Positions 53,262 to 62,820 of a stretch of 64,000 bases of DNA are shown here, one piece after another. The position numbers were made by a program, and so were the translations under genes. The number at the start of each line of letters is the position of its first letter. Positions within the stretch are counted from its first letter, which is position 1. The notes beneath the pieces are model-generated. The model searched no databases, had not been told where the DNA came from, and saw only the letters and a program-made list of their open reading frames with translations. This DNA is from an uncultured Collinsella sp. (GTDB lineage Bacteria > Actinomycetota > Coriobacteriia > Coriobacteriales > Coriobacteriaceae), in the NCBI GenBank assembly GCA_958415625.1, contig CATYZI010000010.1:1-64000 (forward strand), in the 5' to 3' direction.

Positions 53262-55192
53262 TCGACGAGGAGAACAAGTCCGCGACTATGACCGAGGCAC
53301 CGGCTGCCGCCACAGCTGCGCCGGCCCACGCCGCTCCGGCGGGCTCCGCACCCGTGGAACCCGAGGACACCGTGTTCTCCCTGCCTCTTTCGCATGTAAC
53401 GCATGATATTTCGGATCTCGCCGATAACGAGGACGAAGAGGATGCCGTAGCGGCGCCCATCGGCGCACATGCTGCGGAACAGCCCACAGCGCCCGAAGCA
53501 ACCTCGGCGCCAGCTCACTTTGCAGAGCCCGTCGCCGCGGCAATCAACGAGAGCGCTGCGGTGTTTGCGGCACCCGAGCCCGCCGCGCCGGCGTTTCCCA
53601 TAGCCCCGGCATCCGAGGTTGCGCCCGTGTCTACGCCGGCGCCCGAAGCGGGGCCATCCCCCGAGGACGGCCCTGCACCCAAGGCCCCGCAGCCTGCGCC
53701 CGCAAGCGAGTCCGATACCGTGGCCGAGCCCGCCGCCCAGTCGCAAAGCACGCCCGCGCCGTCGCACTTTGCGACACCCGAGCCTATAGACGTCAGCCCG
53801 CAAGACGACGAGTCGACCGCCCGCGCGTCCGAGGAGCCCGGCTCCCCGGACACCGGCGATTCCGAATCAAACGCCGAGACCGACACCGTCTCTCCCGGTG
53901 ACACAGCCGAGATCGACGTTGCCGCCGTTGAGGCCAAGCTCAAAGACCCCGGCTCGACCATGAGCTTTGAGCCCCTGACCGAGGAACGCATCGAGACCGA
54001 CTCGACCTACGACGCCGGCACCACCACGCAGCTTATGTGGGGCGCTCGCTCCGACGTCGGATGCGTACGCCCGCACAATGAGGACTCCTACCTGGTGCAG
54101 TCGCCGCTCTTTTGCGTGTGCGACGGCATGGGAGGACACGCCGCCGGCGAGGTGGCATCCTCCATCGCCGTCGAGACCATCGCCAAGACGGCGCCGCAGT
54201 CCGCGGACGCCGCGCGACTGGCCGCAGCCGTCGAGGCCGCTAACGCCGCCGTGATCGAGGCCGCTCTCAACGGCCTGGGCAAACCCGGCATGGGCTGCAC
54301 GGCCACCTGCGCCTACATCGAAAACGACACGCTCGCCATCGCCCACGTGGGCGACTCGCGCGCCTACCTGCTCCACGAGGGCACGCTGATCCGCGTGACC
54401 CGCGACCACTCCTACGTGGAGGAGCTCGTGGATGCCGGCGAGATTACGGCCGACGAGGCCCGCGTCCACCCCAACCGCTCGGTCATCACCCGCGCGCTGG
54501 GCTCGGATCCCGCCATGTATGCCGACCACTTTACCCTGCACATCGAGGAAGGCGACCGCCTGATCCTGTGCTCCGACGGTCTTTCGAGCATGATTCCCGA
54601 TAGCGATATCGAGAACATCGCCACGCAGTCCTCGACCGCGCAGATCTGCGTCGACAACCTGGTGGACGCGGCACTTGCCGCCGGCGGCCACGACAACGTG
54701 ACCGTGGTGGTCGTCGATTTGGTCGACGACGGCGTCATGCGCGAGGCAAAACGCGTCCGCCGCCGCAATGTCACCATCGCCGCCGTCCTGGCCCTTGTCT
54801 TTGTGCTGGCAGCGGGCATCTGGGCGTACACGGGCATCACTGGCTCGTACTACCTGGGTACCTACCACGGCAATGTCGCCGTCTGGCGCGGCCTGCCCGG
54901 CAAGACGCTCGGATTCAAGCTCCACTGGCTCGAGAGCGAAACCAGCATCAAGCTGTCCGACCTGCCCGAAGACACGCAGAACCGCCTGAAGGCGGGCATT
55001 CCGCAAACGAGTGTCGACGACGCACAGGACACCATCTCCAAGTACCGCCATCAAATTGACGAGGAGCAGACCCGTCAGGTGATTGACGCGCAAACGATTC
55101 GCGACAACACCGATCAGGAATCCACCTCCGAGTCAGATTCCGAGAAAACCGCCGAACAGTCCGCCGAGGCCGAAGCCTCCGATAAGAATTAG
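53258..55192 (+). CDS. PP2C phosphatase with long acidic N-terminal tail
   Basis: A 644-residue Ser/Thr phosphatase. About 245 residues of Ala/Pro/Glu-rich disordered tail come first; the PP2C domain follows (about 250-490) with SDVGCVRPHNEDS, CDGMGGHAAGE, HVGDSRAYLL and the late GGHDNVTVVVVD metal-site motif. Then one membrane helix (about 507-525) and an external or C-terminal part of about 110 residues. It should remove phosphate from kinase targets such as PknB and FHA proteins. The tail length is unusual; homologues usually start near the catalytic domain. Confidence 0.9.
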   Translation: MIDEENKSATMTEAPAAATAAPAHAAPAGSAPVEPEDTVFSLPLSHVTHDISDLADNEDEEDAVAAPIGAHAAEQPTAPEATSAPAHFAEPVAAAINESAAVFAAPEPAAPAFPIAPASEVAPVSTPAPEAGPSPEDGPAPKAPQPAPASESDTVAEPAAQSQSTPAPSHFATPEPIDVSPQDDESTARASEEPGSPDTGDSESNAETDTVSPGDTAEIDVAAVEAKLKDPGSTMSFEPLTEERIETDSTYDAGTTTQLMWGARSDVGCVRPHNEDSYLVQSPLFCVCDGMGGHAAGEVASSIAVETIAKTAPQSADAARLAAAVEAANAAVIEAALNGLGKPGMGCTATCAYIENDTLAIAHVGDSRAYLLHEGTLIRVTRDHSYVEELVDAGEITADEARVHPNRSVITRALGSDPAMYADHFTLHIEEGDRLILCSDGLSSMIPDSDIENIATQSSTAQICVDNLVDAALAAGGHDNVTVVVVDLVDDGVMREAKRVRRRNVTIAAVLALVFVLAAGIWAYTGITGSYYLGTYHGNVAVWRGLPGKTLGFKLHWLESETSIKLSDLPEDTQNRLKAGIPQTSVDDAQDTISKYRHQIDEEQTRQVIDAQTIRDNTDQESTSESDSEKTAEQSAEAEASDKN

Positions 55193-55208
55193 AAAGGGAG
55201 TGCCGCTT

Positions 55209-58079
55209 ATGAGTCGCCGCAACACCGAACTGCTCTTGCTCATCGCCTCGGCGTTCCCCGTCATCCTGCTCTATGCGTTGTACGTGCTCACCGCGGGCGC
55301 CACAATCTCTTTCGAGACGCTCGCCGTGCCGATCGGCCTGTTCGCCGCCTTCGCCGCAGCGCATATCGCCGTGCGCATCCTGGCGCCCGGCGCCGACCCC
55401 GCCATCCTGCCCATCGTCTTTGTGCTCTCGGGCATCGGCATCACGTTCGTGACGCGCCTTGCCCCCGACCTCGCCATCTCGCAGCTCATCATCTTGTTTG
55501 TCTCGGTGGCACTCATGGTGGGAACGCTCGCGCTGGTCAAGAACCTCGACGTGGTCATGCGCTACAAGTACACCTTTGGCATTATCGGCATCATTTTGCT
55601 GATGCTGCCCATCTTTATCGGCACCACGATCTCGGGCTCCAAGCTGTGGATTCGCATCGCCGGCTTTACCATCCAGCCCGGTGAGTTCGCCAAGGTCTTC
55701 ATCGTCCTGTTCCTGGCCGGCTATCTGGCCGAGAACCGCGAGCTGCTCTCCATCTCCAACCGCAAGATCCTGGGCCTCAAGATTCCGCGCTTCCGCCTGC
55801 TGCTGCCGCTGTTTGCCGTGTGGGGCGTATGCCTGCTCGTCGTCGTCTTTGAACGCGACCTGGGCTCGGCCGTCCTGTTCTACACCATCTTTTTGCTGAT
55901 GCTCTACGTTGCCACGGGACGCTTTTCCTACGTCATCATCGGCCTTGCGCTGCTTGCCGTTGGAGCCGTGGGCGCCTACAAGTTCCTGTCACACGTGCAG
56001 GTGCGTTTCCAGATTTGGGCCGATCCGTTTAAGGACGCCCAGGGCCAGGGCTACCAGATCGTCCAGTCGCTTTACTCGCTCGCCGACGGCGGCCTGGTGG
56101 GCGTCGGTATCGGCAACGGCATGGCAAACAACATCCCCGTCGTCGAGTCCGACTTTATCTTCTCGGCCATCGGCGAGGAAATGGGCCTGCTGGGTGGCGG
56201 CGCCGTACTCATCCTGTTTATGCTCTTCGCCGTGCGCGGCCTCACCACGGCCGCTCGCGCCAAGTCCGACCTTGCTGCCTTTAGCGCCACCGGCCTTACG
56301 GCAGCCATCAGCTTCCAGGCCTTCTTGATCGTGGGCGGCGTAACCCGCTTGATCCCGCTGACCGGCGTCACCCTGCCCTTCATGAGCCAGGGCGGCTCCT
56401 CGCTGCTGGCGAGCTTTATCATCGTCGCGCTGCTGTTGCGCGCCGGCGACGAGGCGACCGGACGCGAAGCCGAGCTCACCGGAACCGGCACCATGGCCGC
56501 CATCACCGATGACCAGGTCGCATCAGCCGCAGCCCCGACCGGCACGCGCTTTGCCACCTCGTCTTCTTACGGCCGCGGCAGCCACTCCGCCGGTTCGCGC
56601 ATGCGCCGTCGCCTGCTCGACACGCCTGAATCCGGTGTGCTCGGCCGCGTTGCGCTCGCCAACCGTCTAACCCGTGCGGTGCTCGCCTTTACGGCGCTGT
56701 TCGCCATCCTTATCGGCAACCTCACCTATGTCCAGGTCATCAAGGCCAAGGACTACCAGGACATGCCGACCAACAACCACACCATCGCCCGCTCCAAGTA
56801 CATCCAGCGCGGCTCCATCATCACGTCCGACGGCGTGACGCTGGCCGAGTCGCTGCAGCAGGAGGACGGCACCTACGCCCGCTCCTATCCCAACGGCAAT
56901 ATGGCCGCGCACGTGGTGGGCTACGTGAGCCAGCAGTACGGCACCGCCGGTATCGAGAGCGTCATGAACGACACGCTCACCGGCTCCAAGGATTACTCCA
57001 GCTGGAACAACGCCATCGCATCGCTCGCGGGCCAGACCCAGCCGGGCAACACCGTCAAGCTCACGATCGACTCGCGTATCCAAACGGCTGCTGAGCAGGC
57101 GCTCAAGGGCTTTAAGGGCGCCGTCGTCGTCATGGACCCGCGTACCGGTGCGGTCCTTGCATGCGCCAGCTCGCCTACCTACGACAACACCAACATCGAC
57201 GCCCTACTGCAGGCGGGCGGCGGTGAGGACGGCTCCTTGTACGACCGCGCCATGGACGCACTGTACACCCCGGGCTCCACGTTTAAGGTCGTCACGCTTG
57301 CCGCGGCGCTCGAGACCGGCACTGCCACGCTTTCGAGCACCTACCAGGCGCCCGGCTCCATGGATATCGGCAACGCGCCGGTCACCAACTACGACAACGA
57401 GAGCTACGGCACCATCAGCCTACAGCAGGCCTTCGCCGTGTCGTCCAACGTCGTCTTTGGCCAGGTGGCCAACGAGGTCGGCCCAAGCTCGCTGGTACAG
57501 TTTGCCAACGCCTTTGGCTATGGGCAAAAGCTGGGCCAGGACCTTACCTCCGCCGCCTCCATCATGGCCGACCCGTCGCTCATGACCGAGTGGGAGACCG
57601 CTTGGGCAGGCGCCGGCCAGCCCGTCGGCATGGACCACACGCCCGGCCCGCAGACCACGGTCATGCAAAACGCCGTGATTGCCGCAGCCATCGCCAACAG
57701 CGGCGTGGTCATGGATCCGTTCTTTGTATCCCAGGTGCTCGCCCCGGACGGAACCGTGGTTAAGACCACGCAGTCCCGTTCGCTGGGCCAGGCCGTCAGC
57801 TCGGCCACGGCTGACCAGGTCAAGCAGGCCATGCTCGCCGTCGTCCAGTCCGGCACCGGTACCGATGCCCAGATTCCGGGCGTCAAGGTCGCCGGCAAGA
57901 CCGGCTCGCCCGAGACCGGCGGCACCAACGTCAACTCTACGTTTGTTGGCTTTGCACCTTACGATTCACCCACGGTTGCCATCTCGGTGGCCCTGGAGGA
58001 TTTCGACAAACACGACGTCAAGGCGGCCAAGATTGCCGGCATCGTCCTGACCGCGGCGCTCGCCGCACAGGGAGCGTGA
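55209..58079 (+). CDS. FtsW/RodA-penicillin-binding protein fusion
   Basis: A 956-residue fused cell-wall synthase. The N-terminal part (about 1-430) is a SEDS glycosyltransferase of about ten helices, with GSKLWIRIAGFTIQPGEF and the FtsW-type GGSSLLASF. After a linker (about 430-490) and one more membrane helix comes a class B PBP transpeptidase: STFK at 690-693, SSN at 745-747 and KTG at 897-899. In most bacteria the two are separate partner proteins. Start at 55209 is supported by AAAGGGAG upstream; a longer frame lies inside the phosphatase gene. Confidence 0.93.
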   Translation: MSRRNTELLLLIASAFPVILLYALYVLTAGATISFETLAVPIGLFAAFAAAHIAVRILAPGADPAILPIVFVLSGIGITFVTRLAPDLAISQLIILFVSVALMVGTLALVKNLDVVMRYKYTFGIIGIILLMLPIFIGTTISGSKLWIRIAGFTIQPGEFAKVFIVLFLAGYLAENRELLSISNRKILGLKIPRFRLLLPLFAVWGVCLLVVVFERDLGSAVLFYTIFLLMLYVATGRFSYVIIGLALLAVGAVGAYKFLSHVQVRFQIWADPFKDAQGQGYQIVQSLYSLADGGLVGVGIGNGMANNIPVVESDFIFSAIGEEMGLLGGGAVLILFMLFAVRGLTTAARAKSDLAAFSATGLTAAISFQAFLIVGGVTRLIPLTGVTLPFMSQGGSSLLASFIIVALLLRAGDEATGREAELTGTGTMAAITDDQVASAAAPTGTRFATSSSYGRGSHSAGSRMRRRLLDTPESGVLGRVALANRLTRAVLAFTALFAILIGNLTYVQVIKAKDYQDMPTNNHTIARSKYIQRGSIITSDGVTLAESLQQEDGTYARSYPNGNMAAHVVGYVSQQYGTAGIESVMNDTLTGSKDYSSWNNAIASLAGQTQPGNTVKLTIDSRIQTAAEQALKGFKGAVVVMDPRTGAVLACASSPTYDNTNIDALLQAGGGEDGSLYDRAMDALYTPGSTFKVVTLAAALETGTATLSSTYQAPGSMDIGNAPVTNYDNESYGTISLQQAFAVSSNVVFGQVANEVGPSSLVQFANAFGYGQKLGQDLTSAASIMADPSLMTEWETAWAGAGQPVGMDHTPGPQTTVMQNAVIAAAIANSGVVMDPFFVSQVLAPDGTVVKTTQSRSLGQAVSSATADQVKQAMLAVVQSGTGTDAQIPGVKVAGKTGSPETGGTNVNSTFVGFAPYDSPTVAISVALEDFDKHDVKAAKIAGIVLTAALAAQGA

Positions 58080-58211
58080 TGCCCATGATCGAATCGGACA
58101 CCCGAGGCGTGCCGCGGCCGAAGAGTTAGCGGCAACGCGCCACACGGCCCCAGCGGCCACATCGTAGGTACTACACACATCGTTGAGCGAATAGTTATGT
58201 TAGGAGCAGGA

Positions 58212-60173
58212 ATGGAACAGAGGGTCCTCGGGGGAAGATACCTCCTCAAGGATAAGGTGGGGACAGGCGGCATGGCGACCGTCTACCGTGCACAGGACCA
58301 GGTCCTCGACCGCACGGTTGCCGTCAAGATCATGCTGCCGCAGTATGCTGGCGACGCAACCTTCGCCGCACGCTTTAAGCAGGAGGCCCAGGCAGCAGCC
58401 GGTCTCTCCTCCCCCTATATCGTGGGCGTCTACGATTGGGGCAAGGACGGCGACACCTATTACATCGTCATGGAGTACCTGCGCGGTACCGACCTTAAGA
58501 GCGGCATCAAGAGCCACGGCGCCCTCGACCCCAAGAAAGTCGCCCAGATCGGCTCGCAGATCAGCTCCGCGCTTTCGGTCGCTCACAAGCATGAGATCAT
58601 CCACCGCGACATTAAGCCGCAGAACATCATGGTGCTGCCCGACGGCAACATCAAGGTGATGGACTTTGGCATCGCGCGCGCCAAGAACAGCCACCTCACG
58701 CAAGACAACAACGTGCTGGGAACCGCCCACTACGTCAGCCCCGAGCAGACCCGTGGTCAGGACCTCGGCCCCACCTCGGATATCTACTCGCTGGGCGTCG
58801 TGATGTATGAGTGCGCCACCGGCCGCGTTCCCTTTGACGGTGACGACGCTATCTCGGTCGCACTCAAGCAGGTCAACGAGCTGCCTATTCCACCGAGCCA
58901 GATCAACTCCGGTGTCGACGCCGACCTGGAGCGCATCATCCTCAAGTGCATGGAGAAAGACCCGGCAAACCGCTTCCAGACCGCCGACGAGCTGCGTCAG
59001 GTGCTCAACAGCTACCTGTCGGGCCGTGCCGTAAACATCTCGGAGCCCACACGCATCATCGGTGCCCCCGGTGAGTTGGGCGCCACCAAGACTCGCGAGC
59101 TTTCCGATCAGACGCGCGCCATGGTGCGTCCCGTCTCGGGCGTGAGCGGCCAGAATACCGCCCGTAGCTCGGTTTCGGGCTCCACCGGCTCCTACGAGGT
59201 CGAAAAGCCCAAATCCAACAAGAACAAGATCATCGCCGCCGTGGTGGCAGCCGTTGCCGTCATCGGCATCGTGGTGGCCTTTGCCACAGGACTCTTTGGC
59301 GGCGAGCAGGTCACCGTTCCCGATGTACTGGGCAAGGACCAGCAGACTGCCGTCGAGCTGATCAAGGAAGCCGGCCTCGAGGTCGGCACCATCGACCAAA
59401 GCTACAACGACGATGTCGACGAGGGCAAGGTCGCCGAGCAGACGCCCAACGGCAACACCAAGAAGGCCAAGGGCACTAAGGTGAACCTGGTAATCTCCAA
59501 GGGCCCCAAGCCCTCCGAGAAGGTTGAGGTTCCCCGGCTTGTCGGCCTGACCAAGGACCAGGCAGAAGCCGCGCTGGCAAGCGTTGGCCTGAAGGGCAAC
59601 GCCTCCGAGGAGGCCAACGAGGCCGATGAGGGCCAGGTCTTTGAGCAGGGCACCGAAGCCGGTAAGGAAGTCGCGAAGGGCACGACCATCTCGTACAAGG
59701 TCTCCAGCGGCCCGGATACCACGTCCGTCCCCGACCTGACCGACATGACCGAGGCCCAGGCGCGTAACGCCCTCGATATGGCAGGCTTCGGCGTCGACGT
59801 GAGCTACCAGGAGAACGACTCGGTTACCGAGGGCACCGTGATCAGCTGGAACCCCAGCGGTAAGCAGAAGCCCGGCGCCACGATTACCGTCGTCATCGCC
59901 AAGAAGTCCGGCAAGGCCAGCGTTCCGGGCAACCTGTACGGCAAGAGCATCTCCGCCGCCGTCACCGCGCTCAACAACGCTGGGTTCTACAACATCGCAT
60001 TCTGCGATCAGAACGGCAACCCCGTGAGCGGCAACGAAAACGCCACCGTTACGGGCGTCTCCCCCACCGGTAAGCAGTCCACCGACAACACGATCACGCT
60101 AACAGTCGCACTTTCTGGCTCGGGTTCGGGCTCTGGCTCGGGCACGGGTGACGATTCCGGTACGACCAACTAG
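58212..60173 (+). CDS. pknB: PASTA-domain Ser/Thr kinase PknB
   Basis: A 653-residue receptor kinase. The catalytic domain (about 8-270) has GTGGMATVYRA, VAVKIM, HRDIKPQNIM, DFGIARA and GTAHYVSPEQ; one membrane helix lies at about 337-362. Outside are four PASTA repeats (about 365-640) that bind peptidoglycan fragments, then a Ser/Gly tail ending GDDSGTTN. The last gene of the operon. It would sense cell-wall material and phosphorylate division proteins. The ATG after TAGGAGCAGG is preferred over the one five codons earlier. Confidence 0.95.
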   Translation: MEQRVLGGRYLLKDKVGTGGMATVYRAQDQVLDRTVAVKIMLPQYAGDATFAARFKQEAQAAAGLSSPYIVGVYDWGKDGDTYYIVMEYLRGTDLKSGIKSHGALDPKKVAQIGSQISSALSVAHKHEIIHRDIKPQNIMVLPDGNIKVMDFGIARAKNSHLTQDNNVLGTAHYVSPEQTRGQDLGPTSDIYSLGVVMYECATGRVPFDGDDAISVALKQVNELPIPPSQINSGVDADLERIILKCMEKDPANRFQTADELRQVLNSYLSGRAVNISEPTRIIGAPGELGATKTRELSDQTRAMVRPVSGVSGQNTARSSVSGSTGSYEVEKPKSNKNKIIAAVVAAVAVIGIVVAFATGLFGGEQVTVPDVLGKDQQTAVELIKEAGLEVGTIDQSYNDDVDEGKVAEQTPNGNTKKAKGTKVNLVISKGPKPSEKVEVPRLVGLTKDQAEAALASVGLKGNASEEANEADEGQVFEQGTEAGKEVAKGTTISYKVSSGPDTTSVPDLTDMTEAQARNALDMAGFGVDVSYQENDSVTEGTVISWNPSGKQKPGATITVVIAKKSGKASVPGNLYGKSISAAVTALNNAGFYNIAFCDQNGNPVSGNENATVTGVSPTGKQSTDNTITLTVALSGSGSGSGSGTGDDSGTTN

Positions 60174-60225
60174 TCGCCACCCCACCGCTCATCACGGCTC
60201 TCGTCGCAAACATATTCGCTCACAG

Positions 60226-60265
60226 GCGCCCGCTTGCTTCCCCAGCAAGCGGGCGCTTCGTTTTT
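60226..60265 (+). terminator. Terminator of cell-wall operon
   Basis: GCGCCCGCTTGCT pairs perfectly with AGCAAGCGGGCGC around a TCCCC loop, followed by TTCGTTTTT. A classic strong terminator after the PASTA kinase gene. Confidence 0.88.
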
Positions 60266-60284
60266 GACATGACATGAACCAGAA

Positions 60285-60315
60285 GAGCCCGGTACCGTGA
60301 CGGTGTACCGGGCTC
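60285..60315 (-). terminator. Terminator-like hairpin after tRNA-Arg
   Basis: GAGCCCGGTAC pairs perfectly with GTACCGGGCTC just beyond the 3' end of the tRNA on the - strand; the following TTCTGGTT is only moderately T-rich. Confidence 0.55.
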
Positions 60316-60325
60316 GATCAATCTC

Positions 60326-60401
60326 TGGTGCCCCCGGGCGGATTCGAACCGTCGACACCCGCTTTAGGAGAGCGGTGCTCTATCCCCTGAGCTACGGAGG
60401 C
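60326..60401 (-). tRNA. tRNA-Arg (anticodon CCU)
   Basis: On the - strand a full cloverleaf can be folded: acceptor GCCTCCG with CGGGGGC, anticodon stem CCGCT/AGCGG with loop CTCCTAA (anticodon CCU reading AGG), T-loop GGTTCGAATCC, and an encoded CCA end. It is 76 bases including CCA. It stands alone next to the cell-wall operon. Confidence 0.93.
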
Positions 60402-60462
60402 ATGTTGTATTAGTGTAGCAGATTTGCGCCACCACCATGCAGCGCATAGCCGCTCTTCGAGA

Positions 60463-60530
60463 TAGTCATCTGCGACGATCTTTCAATGACTAGTTGTTTA
60501 AGAACGTCGCAGATGACTACCCAACGACTA
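60463..60530 (-). repeat. REP-like hairpin element at DUF956 stop
   Basis: TAGTCATCTGCGACG (60463-60477) pairs perfectly with CGTCGCAGATGACTA (60505-60519); the loop holds TGACTAGT and TTTAAGAACGTC. Reading along the gene, the element begins in the stop codon (ACTAGTCGTTGGG), just as the one at 13119-13202. Confidence 0.6.
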
Positions 60531-60926
60531 GTTGCCTTTGTGGAAGAGGTTTTTGATAACGGAGGGGATGCTCTTGGCGCCCTTGGCCGTCACATCGATA
60601 AAATCAGGCGAACGCACGAGCTTATCCTCGTCAACGTACTTGCGGACCGCACGAAGCGTCTCTTTGTCGTCGCGCGTCGAAAACGTAAAGTGACCATTGT
60701 CCTTGGTGAAGATGGCAAAACGCGTAATCTTCTTGGTGCCGCGCAAAACCTCAGCGGCAATATAGTCGACCTCATCCCACGGGATCTGAATAAAATCCTC
60801 GGGATTGCGCTCGTTATAGTACTCAAACGCCTTATTGCCCACCATTACGTTACCGTGACTGGTAAGCCCCATCAGGCAGGTTGCCGGCGTTGCCAGATCG
60901 ACCGTGCTGTTCTGAGATTGCGCCAT
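60528..60926 (-). CDS. DUF956 mannose-PTS partner protein (ManO-like)
   Basis: A 132-residue protein of the DUF956 family, typically the fourth gene of mannose-type PTS operons (called ManO in lactobacilli and streptococci). Visible family pattern: ATCLMGLTSHGNVMVGN, then PEDFIQIPWDEVDYI. It may protect or modulate the membrane transporter; its exact role is unclear. It follows manZ on the same strand after 120 bases. The ATG (MAQSQNS) after GGAGGGCGAG was chosen. Confidence 0.85.
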   Translation of the reverse strand: MAQSQNSTVDLATPATCLMGLTSHGNVMVGNKAFEYYNERNPEDFIQIPWDEVDYIAAEVLRGTKKITRFAIFTKDNGHFTFSTRDDKETLRAVRKYVDEDKLVRSPDFIDVTAKGAKSIPSVIKNLFHKGN

Positions 60927-61046
60927 GCGCGCCTCGCCCTCCAAATAAAACAATCGGACCGCATCCAGTGTACCCACCGGGTGCGGTCCGTTTCAATGGC
61001 TCAAAAGCCCTTGCCTAACAATTCTCGGTCTTAAGCCGAAACGTGC

Positions 61047-61967
61047 TTACATGAAGCCGCAGACGCGACCGATGATGCCGATGGCGAAGAGAGCCAGGAT
61101 GATGACGATCGGGCTGACCTTCTTCTTGAGGAGCTTGCAGACCAGCAGGGTCAGGCACACGGCGGCAAGGCCGGGGATGAGCTGATCGAGGTTGGCCTGA
61201 AGCGTGGTGACCTTCACCTGATCAAGGGCGTTAGCACCGATGGAGTTATACATCGTCAGTGCTTCCTTGACACCCTCAGAACCGGAGGGCAGGTTAGCCC
61301 AGTCGATAAAGGCGCCAGCAGACTGCGTGACCTTGGAGACGACCGGGGTGAAGGAGATGGACACCCAGCGCTCGACCAGGGCGCCGATGATGAACATACC
61401 AAGGATGGAAGCACCCTCGGTGACCTTGCCCATCAGACCGCCGGAGAGGTCCTTGGCGATGGAGGAGCCGACCTTGTAGCCAAACTCCTGCGTGTACCAC
61501 AGGAAGGCGTAACGGATGATGTTCCACGCGAAGAAGAACAGCAGCGGACCGGCGATGCTGCCGGACAGGGCCAGGGAAGCGCCCAGAGCGCCCAGAATCG
61601 GGCGAAGGGTGAACCAGAAGGCGGGGTCGCCGACGCCGGCGAGCGGGCCCATCATACCGACCTTGACGCCCTGAATGGCGACGTCGTCAATCGGAGCACC
61701 GTTGGCGCGCTCCTCCTCGAGAGCGAGGGTAACGCCAATGACGGGGGCGGAAACATAAGGGTGGGTGTTATAGAACTCCAGGTGGCGCTTAAGAGCGGCA
61801 ATCTGGTCATCCTTGCTGGTGTAGAGCTTCTTGATCGCAGGGATCATTGCGAAGCACCAGCCGCCGTTCTGCATACGCTCGTAGTTCCACGAGCCCTGAA
61901 GGAACTGATGACGGAAGCAAACCTTCTTGCGGTCAGCCTTGGTGAGCTGAATCTTGTTCTCTGCCAT
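61047..61967 (-). CDS. manZ: Mannose-type PTS component IID
   Basis: A 306-residue membrane component of the mannose-family PTS. It begins with LTKADRKKVCFRHQFLQGSWNYERMQNGGW, shown here as the family's N-terminal block in two parts (KKVCFRHQFLQG; WNYERMQNGGW), continues GVKVGMMGPLAGVGDP, and ends with C-terminal helices. Together with IIC it forms the sugar channel and the receptor for some bacteriocins. The start follows GGAGGGGAGTG, 16 bases after manY. Confidence 0.95.
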   Translation of the reverse strand: MAENKIQLTKADRKKVCFRHQFLQGSWNYERMQNGGWCFAMIPAIKKLYTSKDDQIAALKRHLEFYNTHPYVSAPVIGVTLALEEERANGAPIDDVAIQGVKVGMMGPLAGVGDPAFWFTLRPILGALGASLALSGSIAGPLLFFFAWNIIRYAFLWYTQEFGYKVGSSIAKDLSGGLMGKVTEGASILGMFIIGALVERWVSISFTPVVSKVTQSAGAFIDWANLPSGSEGVKEALTMYNSIGANALDQVKVTTLQANLDQLIPGLAAVCLTLLVCKLLKKKVSPIVIILALFAIGIIGRVCGFM

Positions 61968-61983
61968 ATGTATCACTCCCCTC

Positions 61984-62802
61984 CTACTCGTAATCGTTCA
62001 GAATGTCGCCGAGCGGGTCGCCGGAGCCACCGCCCATGCCGCCACCCTGCTTAGCCAGATCCTTAAGGCCAAGGTAGATGAGGGCAAGGGAGATGCCGAT
62101 GAGGCCAAGGGCGATCAGCGTGAGCTGAGGGATGGCAGCAAGGACAAAGCCGAGGATGAAGAACGGCCAGGTCTCCTTGGTGGCCATCATGTTGATGACC
62201 ATGGCGTAACCGACGGAAGCGACCATGCCGCCGCCGACAGCCATGCCGCCGGACAGCCAGTCGGGCATAGCGTTAAGCGCGTTGGTAACAGCCTCGGCCG
62301 GGATGATGCACAGAAGCACTGCCGGGATGGCGATACGAAGACCCTGCATGAGGATAGCAGCGTACTGCCAGCGCTCGATGCCGGCGAAGTCGCCCTTCTC
62401 GGCGCAACCGTCCATGGCGTGAGCGATAGCGGTAGCCAGGGTACGGCAGATCATGGTCAGGAACAGACCAGCGACCGACAGAGGCACGGCGACGGCGATA
62501 GCGGCGGTAACGGCCTTGGCCGAATCGGTGGCGCCACCGTTGAGGGCGAGCACCATGATGATCGAAGAAGCGACCGAGGCCAGGGCGGCGTCAGGCGCGA
62601 CGGCGGCGCCGACGTTAGCCCAGCCAAGGGCCATCATCTGGAGCGAACCGCCCAGGAGGATGCCCTCCTGAAGGTGACCGGTTACGAGACCGATAAGCGT
62701 GCATGCCACGAGCGGCTGATGGAACTGGAACTCATCCAGAATGCCTTCCATACCGGCAAGCAACGCGACAATCGCAACAAGCAGAATAGTGATTGCAGAC
62801 AT
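61984..62802 (-). CDS. manY: Mannose-type PTS component IIC
   Basis: A 272-residue membrane protein with about seven to eight helices. The family block PLVACTLIGLVTGHLQEG and GWANVGAAVAPDAALAS are present, and the C-terminus is a Gly-rich tail (QGGGMGGGSGDPLGD). IIC makes the substrate pathway for mannose, glucose or related hexoses. It is 18 bases after manX and coupled to manZ. The start follows AAAGGAGGG. Confidence 0.95.
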   Translation of the reverse strand: MSAITILLVAIVALLAGMEGILDEFQFHQPLVACTLIGLVTGHLQEGILLGGSLQMMALGWANVGAAVAPDAALASVASSIIMVLALNGGATDSAKAVTAAIAVAVPLSVAGLFLTMICRTLATAIAHAMDGCAEKGDFAGIERWQYAAILMQGLRIAIPAVLLCIIPAEAVTNALNAMPDWLSGGMAVGGGMVASVGYAMVINMMATKETWPFFILGFVLAAIPQLTLIALGLIGISLALIYLGLKDLAKQGGGMGGGSGDPLGDILNDYE

Positions 62803-62820
62803 GTATCGGACCCTCCTTTA

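Noticed and set aside
60326..60401. tRNA as attachment site of an integrated element
   Set aside because: Both flanks hold housekeeping operons, and no integrase or second copy of the tRNA 3' end is seen in the window.
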